Below are positions 7,677-16,316 of a DNA stretch of 64,000 nucleotides, one piece after another. Location: NCBI RefSeq assembly GCF_000221185.1, contig NC_015865.1, positions 1,947,321-2,011,320 on the forward strand. Reading direction: 5' to 3'. The DNA comes from Thermococcus sp. 4557 (lineage in GTDB: Archaea; Methanobacteriota_B; Thermococci; Thermococcales; Thermococcaceae). Both the position numbers and the translations under genes were made by a program. Position 1 is the stretch's first letter; each line of letters opens with the position of its first letter. The notes under the pieces were generated by a model. It saw only the letters and a list, made by a program, of their open reading frames with translations. It did no database searches and was not told the origin of the DNA.

Positions 7677-8801
7677 GTGAGAACAGGCTCCAAGGCCCTC
7701 TACCTCATCCTTATCGCGGGATTCTTCGCGATCCTGGGCTCCACCATGAGCAAGTCCCCCACACTTCCCCTCTACGCCCAGAGCATCGGGCTCGGAAAGG
7801 AGGAAATCGGTCTCGTTGCTGCAGCCTCGACGGTGACGGGAATCTTCATAAACTTCGCGTCGGGCCTTCTCAGCGACGTTTACGGAAGGAAGAGGCTCCT
7901 CAAGATGAGCGGCTTCGTTTTTCTCAGTGCACCATTGCTGTACTTCCTCGCGGGCGACGCGTTGAGCCTAGCCCTCGTCAGGGTTTACTACGGCGTTGCG
8001 ACGGCCATCTTCGTCCCGGTGTCCTTCGCCCTGGTCAGCGACCTCTATCCGGACAGGAAGGGCACCTTCATGGGGTTCCTGAGCTCGTCAACACTCGTCG
8101 GCCGCGCCCTTGCCCCCGTCCTCGCGGGAAGCATCGTATACTTCCTCGGCTTCTCCGTGGTCTTCGTTCTCTGTTCGCTGACTGGCCTGGTGGTTTTTGC
8201 CCTCACCTTCAGGTTTCCCGAGACGGGGGGCGAGCTCAGGAGGTTCGAGTTCACGTTCAGTGGGGAGCTCCTCCTGATCGGCCTGCTAGATGCGGCCGTG
8301 TACATGGCCTACCAGGGCATAGAAACCTTCCTGCCCCTCTTCTACTACCTCCAGGACAAGGCCTGGCTCTCCGGGCTGATACTGACGGTGGAAATCGCCA
8401 TAATGGCGGTCGTTAAGCCCTACGCGGGTTACCTCAGCGACAGGATTGGCAGAACGAAGCCGATAGTGGTTGGCATGACAATGGTTGGCCTGGCGATGTT
8501 TGCGTTTGCCCTCTCCGACTCCCTTCCGCTGGTGGTTCTGGGTGCGGTGGTCTTCTCGGTGGGCGCCTCGATAAGCGAGGCCTCGACGAAACCCCTGGCC
8601 ACAGAAGTCTCGAAGCTCCGCGGAACCGCGCTGGGTTTCCTGGAGAGCATAAAGGACATAGGTCAGGCGCTGGGGCCGGTTTTGATAGGGTTCCTCGGGT
8701 TTAGAACAGGCTTCCTCTTCGTGGGCGTGTTTGGGTTGGGAGCACTAGCGGTTTTTCTCCTGCGGGCCAAGGGAGGATTCTCGCAGGGAATCAGCCGCTG
8801 A
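7677..8801 (+). CDS. MFS transporter
   Basis: This is a 374-residue major facilitator superfamily permease with about twelve predicted membrane helices. The loop GLLSDVYGRKRLLKMSG between helices 2 and 3 matches the MFS signature, and GYLSDRIGRTKPIVVG repeats it in the second half. RFPETGG closes the first half, as is common in drug and sugar transporters of the family. Substrate is unknown. I prefer GTG at 7677, which has GGGGATG 6 bp upstream; an in-frame ATG at 7668 would sit inside that ribosome site and is the alternative. Confidence 0.85.
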   Translation: MRTGSKALYLILIAGFFAILGSTMSKSPTLPLYAQSIGLGKEEIGLVAAASTVTGIFINFASGLLSDVYGRKRLLKMSGFVFLSAPLLYFLAGDALSLALVRVYYGVATAIFVPVSFALVSDLYPDRKGTFMGFLSSSTLVGRALAPVLAGSIVYFLGFSVVFVLCSLTGLVVFALTFRFPETGGELRRFEFTFSGELLLIGLLDAAVYMAYQGIETFLPLFYYLQDKAWLSGLILTVEIAIMAVVKPYAGYLSDRIGRTKPIVVGMTMVGLAMFAFALSDSLPLVVLGAVVFSVGASISEASTKPLATEVSKLRGTALGFLESIKDIGQALGPVLIGFLGFRTGFLFVGVFGLGALAVFLLRAKGGFSQGISR

Positions 8802-8820
8802 AAAGTGGAAGAAAGGGAAA

Positions 8821-9531
8821 TCAGCCTTTCAGGATTATCCTGGCGTCGACGACGACGGCACCCTTGCCCTTTTCGTAGACGAAGACCGGGTTGAGGTCCA
8901 TCTCCTTGATGTAGTCCCTGAGGTCGTCCACGAGTTCGCTGACCTTGAGGAGGAGGCTGACTATTGCGTCTATGTCCGCCGGCTCCTCGCCGCGGGCCCC
9001 CGCGAGAATCGGGTAGCTCTTTATGTCCCTTATCATCTTCCTGGCGTCGCGCTCGGTTATTGGGATTATGCGGAAGGTGACGTCCTTGAGAACCTCGACG
9101 AAGATTCCGCCGAGGCCGAACATAAGGGCGTGGCCGAACTGCGGGTCTTCGGTGACGCCGATGATTATCTCCCTGCCGACTTTGAGCATTGGGGCAATGA
9201 GAACGCCCAGGATTTCAGCGTCCGGGCGGTATTTGCGCGCGTTCTCGTGGATGAGCTCCCACTTCTCCTTAAGCTCCTCGGGGGTCTTTATGTTGAGGAG
9301 AACAACCTTGGCGTCGCTCTTGTGGAGAATCTGCGGGGACATCAGCTTCATGGCGACGGGATAGCCGATTTCCTCGGCGTACTTGAGTGCCTCGTCAAGG
9401 GTCTTGGCGAGCTTTTCCTCCGGAACAGGGAGGCCGTAGGCTTTGAGAACCTGCTTTGCCTCGTACTCAACGAGCGAAGTCCTTCCGGACTTCAAAACCT
9501 CTTCAATAACTTTAAGGGCTTCCTCCTTCAT
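8821..9531 (-). CDS. acdB: Acetyl-CoA synthetase (ADP-forming), beta subunit
   Basis: This is the beta subunit of the archaeal ADP-forming acyl-CoA synthetase, which converts acetyl-CoA, ADP and Pi to acetate, CoA and ATP, the main substrate-level phosphorylation step in peptide and sugar fermentation by Thermococcales. The 236-residue protein has the ATP-grasp fold: LKAYGLPVPEE, YPVAMKLMSPQILHKSDA (with the functional histidine in ILHKSD), GREIIIGVTEDPQFGHALMFGLGG, and LNPVFVY. It lies 27 bp behind the alpha subunit gene and is surely cotranscribed. GGTGGT precedes the ATG. Confidence 0.92.
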   Translation of the reverse strand: MKEEALKVIEEVLKSGRTSLVEYEAKQVLKAYGLPVPEEKLAKTLDEALKYAEEIGYPVAMKLMSPQILHKSDAKVVLLNIKTPEELKEKWELIHENARKYRPDAEILGVLIAPMLKVGREIIIGVTEDPQFGHALMFGLGGIFVEVLKDVTFRIIPITERDARKMIRDIKSYPILAGARGEEPADIDAIVSLLLKVSELVDDLRDYIKEMDLNPVFVYEKGKGAVVVDARIILKG

Positions 9532-9558
9532 GATACCACCACCGGAAGATTGAGGGGG

Positions 9559-10977
9559 TCAGGCCCCCCTCCTGAGGTATTCAGCGTACTTAACAAGGCC
9601 CGCCAGGGCGCGGACACCCCTCTCGGGGGTCGGGTAAACGGGAACCCCCTTGTCCTCGAGGATTCTGGCGTAGTGGTCGGTCTTCTTACCGCCCATCGCT
9701 ACCGCAACGATCGGCTTGTTGCTCTTCTTCTGGTACTCGGCCAGGATGTCGATTATCTTCTCCTCCTCGAGGAGCGGGACCTGGAAGAGGACGATGACGA
9801 CTATGGCATCGACGTTCGGGTCGTTCACGAAGCCCTCGATGGCGATTCTGTACCTCTCGGCGTCGGTGTCACCGACGACGTCGGTCGGGTTTCCTGCCAC
9901 CGCGTGCGGCGGGAAGTTCTCCTTCAGGTATTTGAGGGTCTCCTCGCTGAGGTCGGCCATCTTGAGGCCGAACTTCGCTACCGCATCGCTGGCCATAACG
10001 CCGGCTCCACCGCCGTCGGTGATTATTCCTATCCTGTCGCCCTTCGGGAGCTTGCCCTTGAGTGCCGCGAAGGCCTTCGCGAGGTCGAACATGTGCTCGA
10101 AGTCCTCGGCGCGGATGACGCCGGTCTGCTTGAAGACGGCATCGTAAATCGTGTCGGCGCCGGCGAGTGAACCGGTGTGGGAAGAGGCTGCCTTCGCTCC
10201 GTATTCGGTCCTTCCGCTCTTGAGGGCTATAACCGGCTTGACTTTCGTAATGCGCTTGGCGGCCTCTATGAACTTCCTGCCGTCCTTGACGCCCTCGATG
10301 TAGAAGGTGACGACGTTTATGCCCTCGTCGTGGATGAAGTAGTCCATGAGGTCGGCGTCGTCAACGTCGAGCTTGTTTCCGTAGCTGACCATCTTTCCAA
10401 TGCCGATACCCGCTCCAGCAGCCCAGTCAAGCATTGCTGCTGCGAACGCGCCGCTCTGGGTAACGAACGCTATCGGTCCGCTCTTCGGCCTGTCCATCTT
10501 GCTCTCCGGCAGGAAAACGGTGTCAACGCCGGTGTCCGGGACGTAGACGCCGACACAGTTCGGGCCGATGACCCTTATCCCGTTCTCCCTGGCTATCTCA
10601 AGGATCTCGCGCTCCATCTTCTTTCCTTCCTCACCGAGCTCACCGAAGCCGCCGGTGATGATGATGACTGACTTTATTCCCTTCTTGGCCACGCCCCTCA
10701 TGGTGTCCGGGACGAACGGGGCCGGAATCGAAATGACCGCCAGGTCCGTGTCCTCCGGAAGCTCCTCGACGCTCTTGTAGACCTTGTATCCGTCAATCTC
10801 GTCGAGCTTGGGGTTCACAGGGTATATGTTGCCCTTGAAGATTCCGCGCTCCTTGTTCATCTTGAAGTTCTCAAAAATGACGTTTCCAACTTTACCCTTC
10901 TTGTTTGTTGCGCCGATGATAGCGACCGCCTTCGGCTCGAAAAAGGGCCTCATTTCTTCCACTATCTTTTCCGCCAT
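9559..10977 (-). CDS. acdA: Acetyl-CoA synthetase (ADP-forming), alpha subunit
   Basis: The alpha subunit binds CoA and carries the phosphohistidine relay. The 472-residue protein begins with a CoA-binding Rossmann domain (AVAIIGATNKKGKVGN), followed by succinyl-CoA-ligase-like flavodoxin domains with VIGPNCVGVY and SSHTGSLAGAD, whose histidine is the phosphorylated residue by family comparison. I set the start at 10977 (MAEKIVEEM), because GGTGGAGGG lies just upstream; a longer in-frame extension to 11064 runs through the TATA-like element (TTTTATA, about 11026-11033). First gene of the acdA-acdB operon. Confidence 0.93.
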   Translation of the reverse strand: MAEKIVEEMRPFFEPKAVAIIGATNKKGKVGNVIFENFKMNKERGIFKGNIYPVNPKLDEIDGYKVYKSVEELPEDTDLAVISIPAPFVPDTMRGVAKKGIKSVIIITGGFGELGEEGKKMEREILEIARENGIRVIGPNCVGVYVPDTGVDTVFLPESKMDRPKSGPIAFVTQSGAFAAAMLDWAAGAGIGIGKMVSYGNKLDVDDADLMDYFIHDEGINVVTFYIEGVKDGRKFIEAAKRITKVKPVIALKSGRTEYGAKAASSHTGSLAGADTIYDAVFKQTGVIRAEDFEHMFDLAKAFAALKGKLPKGDRIGIITDGGGAGVMASDAVAKFGLKMADLSEETLKYLKENFPPHAVAGNPTDVVGDTDAERYRIAIEGFVNDPNVDAIVVIVLFQVPLLEEEKIIDILAEYQKKSNKPIVAVAMGGKKTDHYARILEDKGVPVYPTPERGVRALAGLVKYAEYLRRGA

Positions 10978-11080
10978 TGGTATCCCTCCACCAGAAACTG
11001 CTTCTCGCAAGAACTTCATTTTAAATGTATAAAAGAGTTGCGTTTTGTAAAAATAGGACGCCAATGAACTGAAACGTCCA

Positions 11081-11848
11081 TCAATGCAGACTTCTCAAAA
11101 ATTCGAGGCTTCTCCGGGCAGATTCGATGTCCCCAACTTCGAGGGCCCAGGTCACCCTCGGGAGCCTTGGAAGCACCCTGGCCCAGGGAACCGTGCCGTC
11201 ACCCAGGGCGAGGTGCTCGTCCCTCTCGCCCCGGTTGTCGTGGAGGTGAACGTGAACTATCCTGTCCCCGAGAACCTCCAGGAAGCGCTCGAACTTTCCG
11301 GTTGTCGTGTTCAGGTGCCCAACGTCGAAGGTTACCCCTATCTCGACTTCCCCGAGTATCTCCCACAGCCTCTCGCACGTCTGGGCATCGAGGATTACGA
11401 AGCGCGGCATGTTCTCGACGCCGATCTTTATCCCGTACTCGAGCCCCCATTCCGAGATTTTCCTCAGGGATTCCCTGTGTATCTCCAGGTACTTCCTCCT
11501 GTTCTTCACGCTGATCGGCGAGCAGTGCCCGGGATGTATCGTGACCGAGAGGGCATCAAGTTCGGCCGCCAGCTCGATGGCCTCGCGGATTATCTCCAGA
11601 GACGTCCTCCGCAGCCTGTCGTTGAAGGAGCCTATGTTGACGTCGCTGAAGGGTGCATGGACTGTTCTCTTCATGCCCCTGCAGTCAAGAACCTCAGCGA
11701 AGAGGCGGTAGTTGTCCCTCGTCAGGTAGTGGGGCCATTCGCTTAGAATCTCGATGAAATCAAAGCCCAGTTCTTTCGCCCTGCCCACCCATCCTTCAAA
11801 TTCGAGGGGGTCCCTTCCGGAATATGCCGTCATAGAGAGACCTATCAT
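11081..11848 (-). CDS. Sugar-phosphate isomerase/epimerase-like TIM-barrel protein
   Basis: The 255-residue protein is a xylose-isomerase-like (AP endonuclease family 2) TIM barrel. Visible metal-site elements are HAPF (strand 3), TIHPGH, GVENMP, TFDVGHLN and HVHLHDNRG, in the usual order for this superfamily. It could be a sugar isomerase or epimerase, or an endonuclease IV relative; its short length and the ENMPRF motif favour the small isomerase/epimerase group. The ATG follows directly on the stop of the MgtE-like gene with GGTGGTT as ribosome site, so the two are cotranscribed. Confidence 0.8.
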   Translation of the reverse strand: MIGLSMTAYSGRDPLEFEGWVGRAKELGFDFIEILSEWPHYLTRDNYRLFAEVLDCRGMKRTVHAPFSDVNIGSFNDRLRRTSLEIIREAIELAAELDALSVTIHPGHCSPISVKNRRKYLEIHRESLRKISEWGLEYGIKIGVENMPRFVILDAQTCERLWEILGEVEIGVTFDVGHLNTTTGKFERFLEVLGDRIVHVHLHDNRGERDEHLALGDGTVPWARVLPRLPRVTWALEVGDIESARRSLEFLRSLH

Positions 11849-13042
11849 TCAACCACCCACCATCAGCTTGGCCATGAGCACGACGTAGATCGTGCCGAAT
11901 ATATCGCTGTTGTTCGAGATGAGCGGTATCGCCACGTGGTCGGGGTCTATGTTCTTCTGGAAAAGGAAGTAGGAGACCGTGTAGGAGTAGAGCATGATGA
12001 ACAGGACCATGAACGGGTACGTGAGGACTATCATCCAGGCGGAACCCGGAACCGTCATCCCGGTAGTCAGCTTCACAAGGGCGATGCCTATGAGGAGCTT
12101 CGTCGTTCCGATGACCGGCGCCGTCGTGAATAGCGCCAGGATGTCAGTGAGGGGCTTCCAGCAGATGAAGCTCTCTATCTCACCGAGGTGGAGCTTCGTC
12201 GAGGTTTTCGCGGCTATTATGGAGCCGTAGTTTCCGAAGCTGCTGAGGAGCGAGGGGTAGATGAAGCTCAGTATGACCGACGCCTGGATTATCCCGCTGA
12301 ACCTCGCGAGTATTGAACCGGATATCGTCGAGAGGAGCGCCAGCCCGGTTATCGTTATGAAGACCTGCTTCAGCTCGAGGAACTCCACCTTTCTGACCCT
12401 GCTCATCGCGGCAACGATCAGGAAGAGGGCTATCATGGCGTAGTTGAAGAGCCTGAATCCCTCCGGCGAGCGCTCTATGAGGAGGATAAACAGCACCAGC
12501 GAGGGAACCGTCAGGAAATCGCCCATTGAAGCGACCAGCGGTGCCGCAACGCTGTCCGGGTCGGTGCCGCGCCTGAAGGAGAATATTGTGACGAATGAGG
12601 TGAAGTAGCCGAGGATGAATGACACGAGTATCGTCGAGGTAACGACTATGAGGAGGACGTCAAGGGCGTTCTTCTTCACCCCCGTGGCAACGCTTATGAC
12701 CCACAGCATGACTATCGGGATGAGCGAGATGAGCATTCTAAGGACTATCTCCTTGAGGACCTTCTTGTCCCTCACCGAGGGTTCGAGGTCACCGAGGTAG
12801 AGCATCGTGGAGAAGCGCGATGCCATTGAGCCAAAAACGTTCCCGCGGAGGCCCATTATACCCGGCAGAACCACCAGAAGGCCAGGGAACTGGGTTCTTA
12901 TCGTCTCGAAGTACTTACCCAGAAACGTACCGCCGAATAGGCCGAATATCTGTGAGGTGAACAGGGACGGCAGCGTAACCTGGTAGGCTTCCTTGATCTT
13001 TCCCTTCAGCTCCCTCCTGACCTCTCCGCCGATCACTGCCAT
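11849..13042 (-). CDS. MgtE/SLC41-type divalent cation transporter
   Basis: The 397-residue membrane protein contains two tandem MgtE channel domains, as in SLC41 carriers. Each half has a GLRGNVFGSMASRFS-like motif (second copy GNYGSIIAAKTSTKLHLGE) and a DPDSVAAPLVASMGD-like ion-site motif (second copy DPDHVAIPLISNNSD). It lacks the cytoplasmic N and CBS domains of bacterial MgtE. The likely substrate is Mg2+ or a related divalent cation. I chose ATG at 13042, with GGAGAGTG upstream. The divergent neighbours encode PhoU/TrkA-C proteins, which may provide gating or ligand sensing. Confidence 0.85.
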   Translation of the reverse strand: MAVIGGEVRRELKGKIKEAYQVTLPSLFTSQIFGLFGGTFLGKYFETIRTQFPGLLVVLPGIMGLRGNVFGSMASRFSTMLYLGDLEPSVRDKKVLKEIVLRMLISLIPIVMLWVISVATGVKKNALDVLLIVVTSTILVSFILGYFTSFVTIFSFRRGTDPDSVAAPLVASMGDFLTVPSLVLFILLIERSPEGFRLFNYAMIALFLIVAAMSRVRKVEFLELKQVFITITGLALLSTISGSILARFSGIIQASVILSFIYPSLLSSFGNYGSIIAAKTSTKLHLGEIESFICWKPLTDILALFTTAPVIGTTKLLIGIALVKLTTGMTVPGSAWMIVLTYPFMVLFIMLYSYTVSYFLFQKNIDPDHVAIPLISNNSDIFGTIYVVLMAKLMVGG

Positions 13043-13150
13043 CACTCTCCATCGCTCTCACCCCGTAGACGTTGACCTTCGCGGGTATTAAACTTTTCGA
13101 GGCGAAAACTAAATAAGATTTCCCCCCTTTCCCCCATCGGTGAGAGCCGG

Positions 13151-13759
13151 GTGGAAGAGTGGGACGAAATCGAGGTTCCTAGAAACGTCAAGGACATCTT
13201 CATAGAGATGAAGAACACCGCCGAGCTGATGGTGGACCTGGCCTACTCCTCCATACTCTTCAACGAGGAGGAGATGGCCGAGGAGGTGCTCGAACTTGAG
13301 GAGTACCTCGACCTGCTCAACTACCACCTGATGGTTCACGCGGTTCTGGCCGCGAGAAGCCCCAAGGAGGCGGAGCAGATAACGTCCATCCTTCACATGG
13401 CGCACGCCATAGACGACATGTCCAACGCCGCGGCTGATCTGGCGAAAATGGTCATCGACGGCGTCGAGCTCCATCCGGTCATAACCGAGGCGATACTGGG
13501 CAGCGAGGAGATAATCGGCAAGATTTTTGTCTCCGCAGAGTCCATACTCGTCGGAAAAACGCTGGAGGAGCTGGACCTCGCCGCCAACACCGGGGTCTGG
13601 ATAGTGGCTGTTAGGAGGGGCAAGCGCTGGATTTTTGACCCCGACGGGGACTTCAAGATATTCCCTGGAGACATACTCATCGGGCGCGGGACGAACACCT
13701 CGGTGGACTATCTCAAGGAGATAGCCCGGGGCAACATCAAGGTGATGTCCAATGAATGA
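13151..13759 (+). CDS. PhoU/TrkA-C domain protein, copy 1
   Basis: The 202-residue protein has an N-terminal all-helical PhoU-like half (about 1-105, rich in acidic helices such as EEEMAEEVLELEEYLDLL) and a C-terminal TrkA-C (RCK-C) domain (about 115-200) with SAESILVGKTLEELDL, GVWIVAVRRGKRW and FPGDILIGRG. TrkA-C domains bind small ligands and regulate channels and transporters. Start is GTG at 13151, about 35 bp after a TATA-like AACTAAATAAG. It overlaps its paralog by 8 bp and is divergent from the MgtE-like gene. Confidence 0.88.
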   Translation: MEEWDEIEVPRNVKDIFIEMKNTAELMVDLAYSSILFNEEEMAEEVLELEEYLDLLNYHLMVHAVLAARSPKEAEQITSILHMAHAIDDMSNAAADLAKMVIDGVELHPVITEAILGSEEIIGKIFVSAESILVGKTLEELDLAANTGVWIVAVRRGKRWIFDPDGDFKIFPGDILIGRGTNTSVDYLKEIARGNIKVMSNE

Positions 13760-14330
13760 GCTTGAGGAGATCAGAAACTGCCTCATCGAGATGAAGGATC
13801 TCTCGTCCCTGATGGTTGACCTGGCGTTCTCCTCTGTCATGTACAAGAGCGAGGACATAGCGGAGGAGGTTTACCTGCTTGAGGAGCGCATGGATGAGCT
13901 CACCCTGAAGGTCAAGAAACTCGCCCTGAGGCTCGCCAAGAGCGAGGAGGACCCGGAGAAGCTCCTCAGCGTCATAGACATGGCCGAGATAAACGAACAG
14001 ATAAGCGACGCGGCATACAAGATATCCGACCTGATCCTGCGCGATGTGGAGCCCCACCCGATAATTCTAAGGATAATGGAGGACACGGAAGAGGAACTCG
14101 GGAGGGTCACAGTCAGGCCGGGCTCGGTTCTCATTGGTAAAACCCTGCAGCAGCTCAAGCTTCCCAGCAAGATAGGCACGAGGATACTGGCAATAAAGCG
14201 CGGGAGCAGGTACATCTACAACCCCGGAAGAAACGACGCCCTCAAAGAGGGTGACGTTCTCATAGCGGTTGGCTCCGACCTCGACAAGCTGAGGAAGCTG
14301 GCCGGCGAGGAAGTGGAAGAGGAGGAGTGA
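13752..14330 (+). CDS. PhoU/TrkA-C domain protein, copy 2
   Basis: The 192-residue paralog of the preceding gene has the same layout: PhoU-like helices with SLMVDLAFSSVMYKSEDIAEE (first part matching SELMVDLAYSS in copy 1) followed by a TrkA-C domain with RPGSVLIGKTLQQLKL, GTRILAIKRGSRY and KEGDVLIAVGSD. The start codon overlaps the end of copy 1 by 8 bp, so the two are translated together and may form a heteromer. Together they probably control the divergent MgtE-like transporter; this is inference from gene neighbourhood. Confidence 0.88.
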   Translation: MNELEEIRNCLIEMKDLSSLMVDLAFSSVMYKSEDIAEEVYLLEERMDELTLKVKKLALRLAKSEEDPEKLLSVIDMAEINEQISDAAYKISDLILRDVEPHPIILRIMEDTEEELGRVTVRPGSVLIGKTLQQLKLPSKIGTRILAIKRGSRYIYNPGRNDALKEGDVLIAVGSDLDKLRKLAGEEVEEEE

Positions 14331-14378
14331 CCTCTTCCATTCGAAAACTTTTTATCCTTTGGCGTAGTTTCTCCTACA

Positions 14379-15134
14379 GTGGTCGCAGTGAAGCCCAGGA
14401 GTCTAGCCATAGTATTGGGGGTTCTTCTCCTGACTGCCTATTCCCTCACGTGGCTCCATGAAAGGACGCTGGCATATTCGGGAAACTCCCGCGTTTTCTG
14501 GCTGGGAGGGGAGAACATAACTTCAAACGGCTCGAACCTGTCGAGTATCCTCGGGGACTGGAGGGAACTGGGCTTCGTCGAGAGGGAATGGAACGACCCC
14601 ATTGACCTGCGAATCCGGTACTTTCCCCAAGCGCTGTGGGCCACCGCCGGCCAGTGCCGGATTGAGGGACCCCTCTGGATAACGCTATCCCCAAACCGCA
14701 CGGTTTCAATAGACCACATCTCAGTTAGGGCCACGCTCACCGGCGACGGCTGGGCTGAGGAAATCTGGCCCGATTTTTCAGACCCAAACCCGGTTATCAC
14801 CCCTCCGGAATTCGAAGGAGGGCTCGGCTGTCCCAACGAAAGCGATAAAAGCTTGTGCGCCAGGTTCTGGGCGCTTAAGCCCCTCCGGGGCAGGGAGGTT
14901 CGGCTGTACCTCCACCCAGACTTCACCCTGGTTCAGAACGGTTTCACCTGCAACGGGAGCGTTCTCTTTGAGGTCCGCGTTGAATACCTCGTGAGAACGG
15001 GCTTTCTCACATCCTGGAGGGAGACGGTTGTTCTCAGACTTCCCGTGAAGTTCTACATCCATGACCTCCCAAAGCCGACCTTTAGGATAGTGGTGAAGTA
15101 CAAAAACGAAACTACCGTATATCCTCGTCCTTGA
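14379..15134 (+). CDS. Hypothetical exported or membrane-anchored protein
   Basis: I do not recognise this 251-residue protein. A hydrophobic segment near the N-terminus (SLAIVLGVLLLTAYSLTWL) is a signal peptide or membrane anchor, and the rest is an extracellular beta-rich domain with four conserved-looking cysteines (for example GQCRIEG, LGCPNESDKSLC, FTCNGS) that could form disulfides. A TATA-like CTTTTTATC lies about 28 bp before the GTG at 14379, giving a leaderless message; GTG at 14388 is possible too. The 3' end overlaps the convergent nth gene by 23 bp. Confidence 0.7.
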   Translation: MVAVKPRSLAIVLGVLLLTAYSLTWLHERTLAYSGNSRVFWLGGENITSNGSNLSSILGDWRELGFVEREWNDPIDLRIRYFPQALWATAGQCRIEGPLWITLSPNRTVSIDHISVRATLTGDGWAEEIWPDFSDPNPVITPPEFEGGLGCPNESDKSLCARFWALKPLRGREVRLYLHPDFTLVQNGFTCNGSVLFEVRVEYLVRTGFLTSWRETVVLRLPVKFYIHDLPKPTFRIVVKYKNETTVYPRP

Positions 15135-15828
15135 CGAGCCCCTTCGCGTAGGGGCACAGCTCCCTCAGCGGGCACTCATCACACTTCGGCCCTATCGGCC
15201 GGCATATGCTCTTTCCGTGGTCCACCATCGCGTGGTTCACGTAAATCCACTTCTCGTAAGGAATCAGCTCCGCGAGGTACTCCTCGACCTTCTCCGGCTG
15301 AACGCGCGGCGGAGCCAGGCCGAGGCGCTTGCTTATCCTGTTCACGTGGGTATCAACCGGAATCGCCTGTCTGCCGAAGCCGTAGGCCAGGACTATGTTG
15401 GCGCACTTCCTCCCGATTCCAGGGAGCTTCATAAGCTCCTTAATGTCGTCCGGAACCTTTCCGCCGTATTTTTCGAGTATTATCTGAGAAGCCTTCACTA
15501 TCCACTCGCCCTTGGTCTTCCAGAGGCCGACACCGTTCTTTCTCAGGAACTCCTGCATCTCCTCGACGGGCGTGTCGGCTATCCTGTGGATGTCTCCGTA
15601 TTTCTCAAACAGCCTCTCCCAGACCTTGTAGGTTACCTCGTCCCTCATGCGCTGTGAGATTATACAGTGGACCAAGGTCCTGTAGGGATCGCCTATGAGG
15701 AGCTTCTCCCTCGGGTGGGTCTTCATCAGAATCTCGACGATTTTTTCCGCACGCTTCCTCTTCTCCTCCCAGCTCTCATCGAAGGTGAACTTTTCAAGGC
15801 TTAATGAGCCTGATTTTGCTCCCGCCAT
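15112..15828 (-). CDS. nth: Endonuclease III (DNA glycosylase/AP lyase)
   Basis: This repair enzyme excises oxidised pyrimidines and cleaves at abasic sites. The 238-residue protein has the helix-hairpin-helix LPGIGRKCANIVLAYGFG, whose K is the catalytic lysine, followed by VDTHVNRISKRLGL with the catalytic aspartate. A [4Fe-4S] cluster loop C-x6-C-x2-C-x5-C is complete near the C-terminus (CRPIGPKCDECPLRELC). The ATG at 15828 lies inside the end of the upstream gene (35-bp overlap), which suggests translational coupling, although a later start is possible. Confidence 0.93.
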   Translation of the reverse strand: MAGAKSGSLSLEKFTFDESWEEKRKRAEKIVEILMKTHPREKLLIGDPYRTLVHCIISQRMRDEVTYKVWERLFEKYGDIHRIADTPVEEMQEFLRKNGVGLWKTKGEWIVKASQIILEKYGGKVPDDIKELMKLPGIGRKCANIVLAYGFGRQAIPVDTHVNRISKRLGLAPPRVQPEKVEEYLAELIPYEKWIYVNHAMVDHGKSICRPIGPKCDECPLRELCPYAKGLVKDEDIR

Positions 15829-16225
15829 GGATTATCACCACCCTTCCTTTGGCCACCCTAACTCCGTTAAGGTTATCGAACTCATCGCTATAAATCTTTT
15901 GCCCGTCCCGGTTCAGAATCAGAACCTTACTTGCGAGCACAACGACGAATCCCTTCTCAAAGGGGATTACATCCCTAACGGATTCATCGAACTCAAAATC
16001 AACGACTTCAACCTCGCCCTGCGAGAACTCTATCCTAGTGCTCCTGTTCACTTTCAGCGGCGAGGGCTCCGCCAGGACGACCTTGAAGCGGAGGGACTTT
16101 CCGAGGAGCTCGACTTCGATTTCCTCTCCAGTTCTAATTTCCTCTCCAATGAGCTTGCCCTTTATGACCTCGCTGAAATCCGCCGGCAGTTCGGCCTCGA
16201 ATAGGGGCTTTAGAACGGCCCTCAT
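15794..16225 (-). CDS. Conserved hypothetical protein, possible VAT-N/CDC48-N-like fold
   Basis: The 143-residue protein is not recognised with certainty. The stretch EIEVELLGKSLRFKVVLAEP, then VNRSTRIEFS, recalls the second part of the CDC48/VAT N-terminal substrate-recruiting domain, and the C-terminal part is beta-rich (GFVVVLASKVLILNRDGQKI), perhaps a single propeller-like blade. That resemblance is weak. I set the start at ATG 16225, with GGGTGAT upstream; a longer frame to 16267 would cross the divergent PadR promoter. It overlaps nth by 35 bp and is probably its operon partner. Confidence 0.65.
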   Translation of the reverse strand: MRAVLKPLFEAELPADFSEVIKGKLIGEEIRTGEEIEVELLGKSLRFKVVLAEPSPLKVNRSTRIEFSQGEVEVVDFEFDESVRDVIPFEKGFVVVLASKVLILNRDGQKIYSDEFDNLNGVRVAKGRVVIIHGGSKIRLIKP

Positions 16226-16273
16226 GGTATCACCCTCTCCCGCATGCATGGATGATAAGCGTTTCAAAGGGAA

Positions 16274-16307
16274 GGTTTATAAGGATGACATATCGAACGA
16301 TATATCG
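16274..16307 (+). promoter_or_regulatory. Promoter and palindromic operator of the PadR-ABC operon
   Basis: A TATA box GTTTATAA (about 16274-16281) is followed by two overlapping palindromes. ATATCGAACGATAT (16290-16303) is a perfect inverted repeat with a 2-bp overlap-free centre, and CGATATATCG (16298-16307) is a second perfect palindrome sharing its right half. They lie over the expected transcription start, the right position for autorepression by the PadR protein encoded next. Confidence 0.6.
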
Positions 16308-16316
16308 GTGAAGAAA

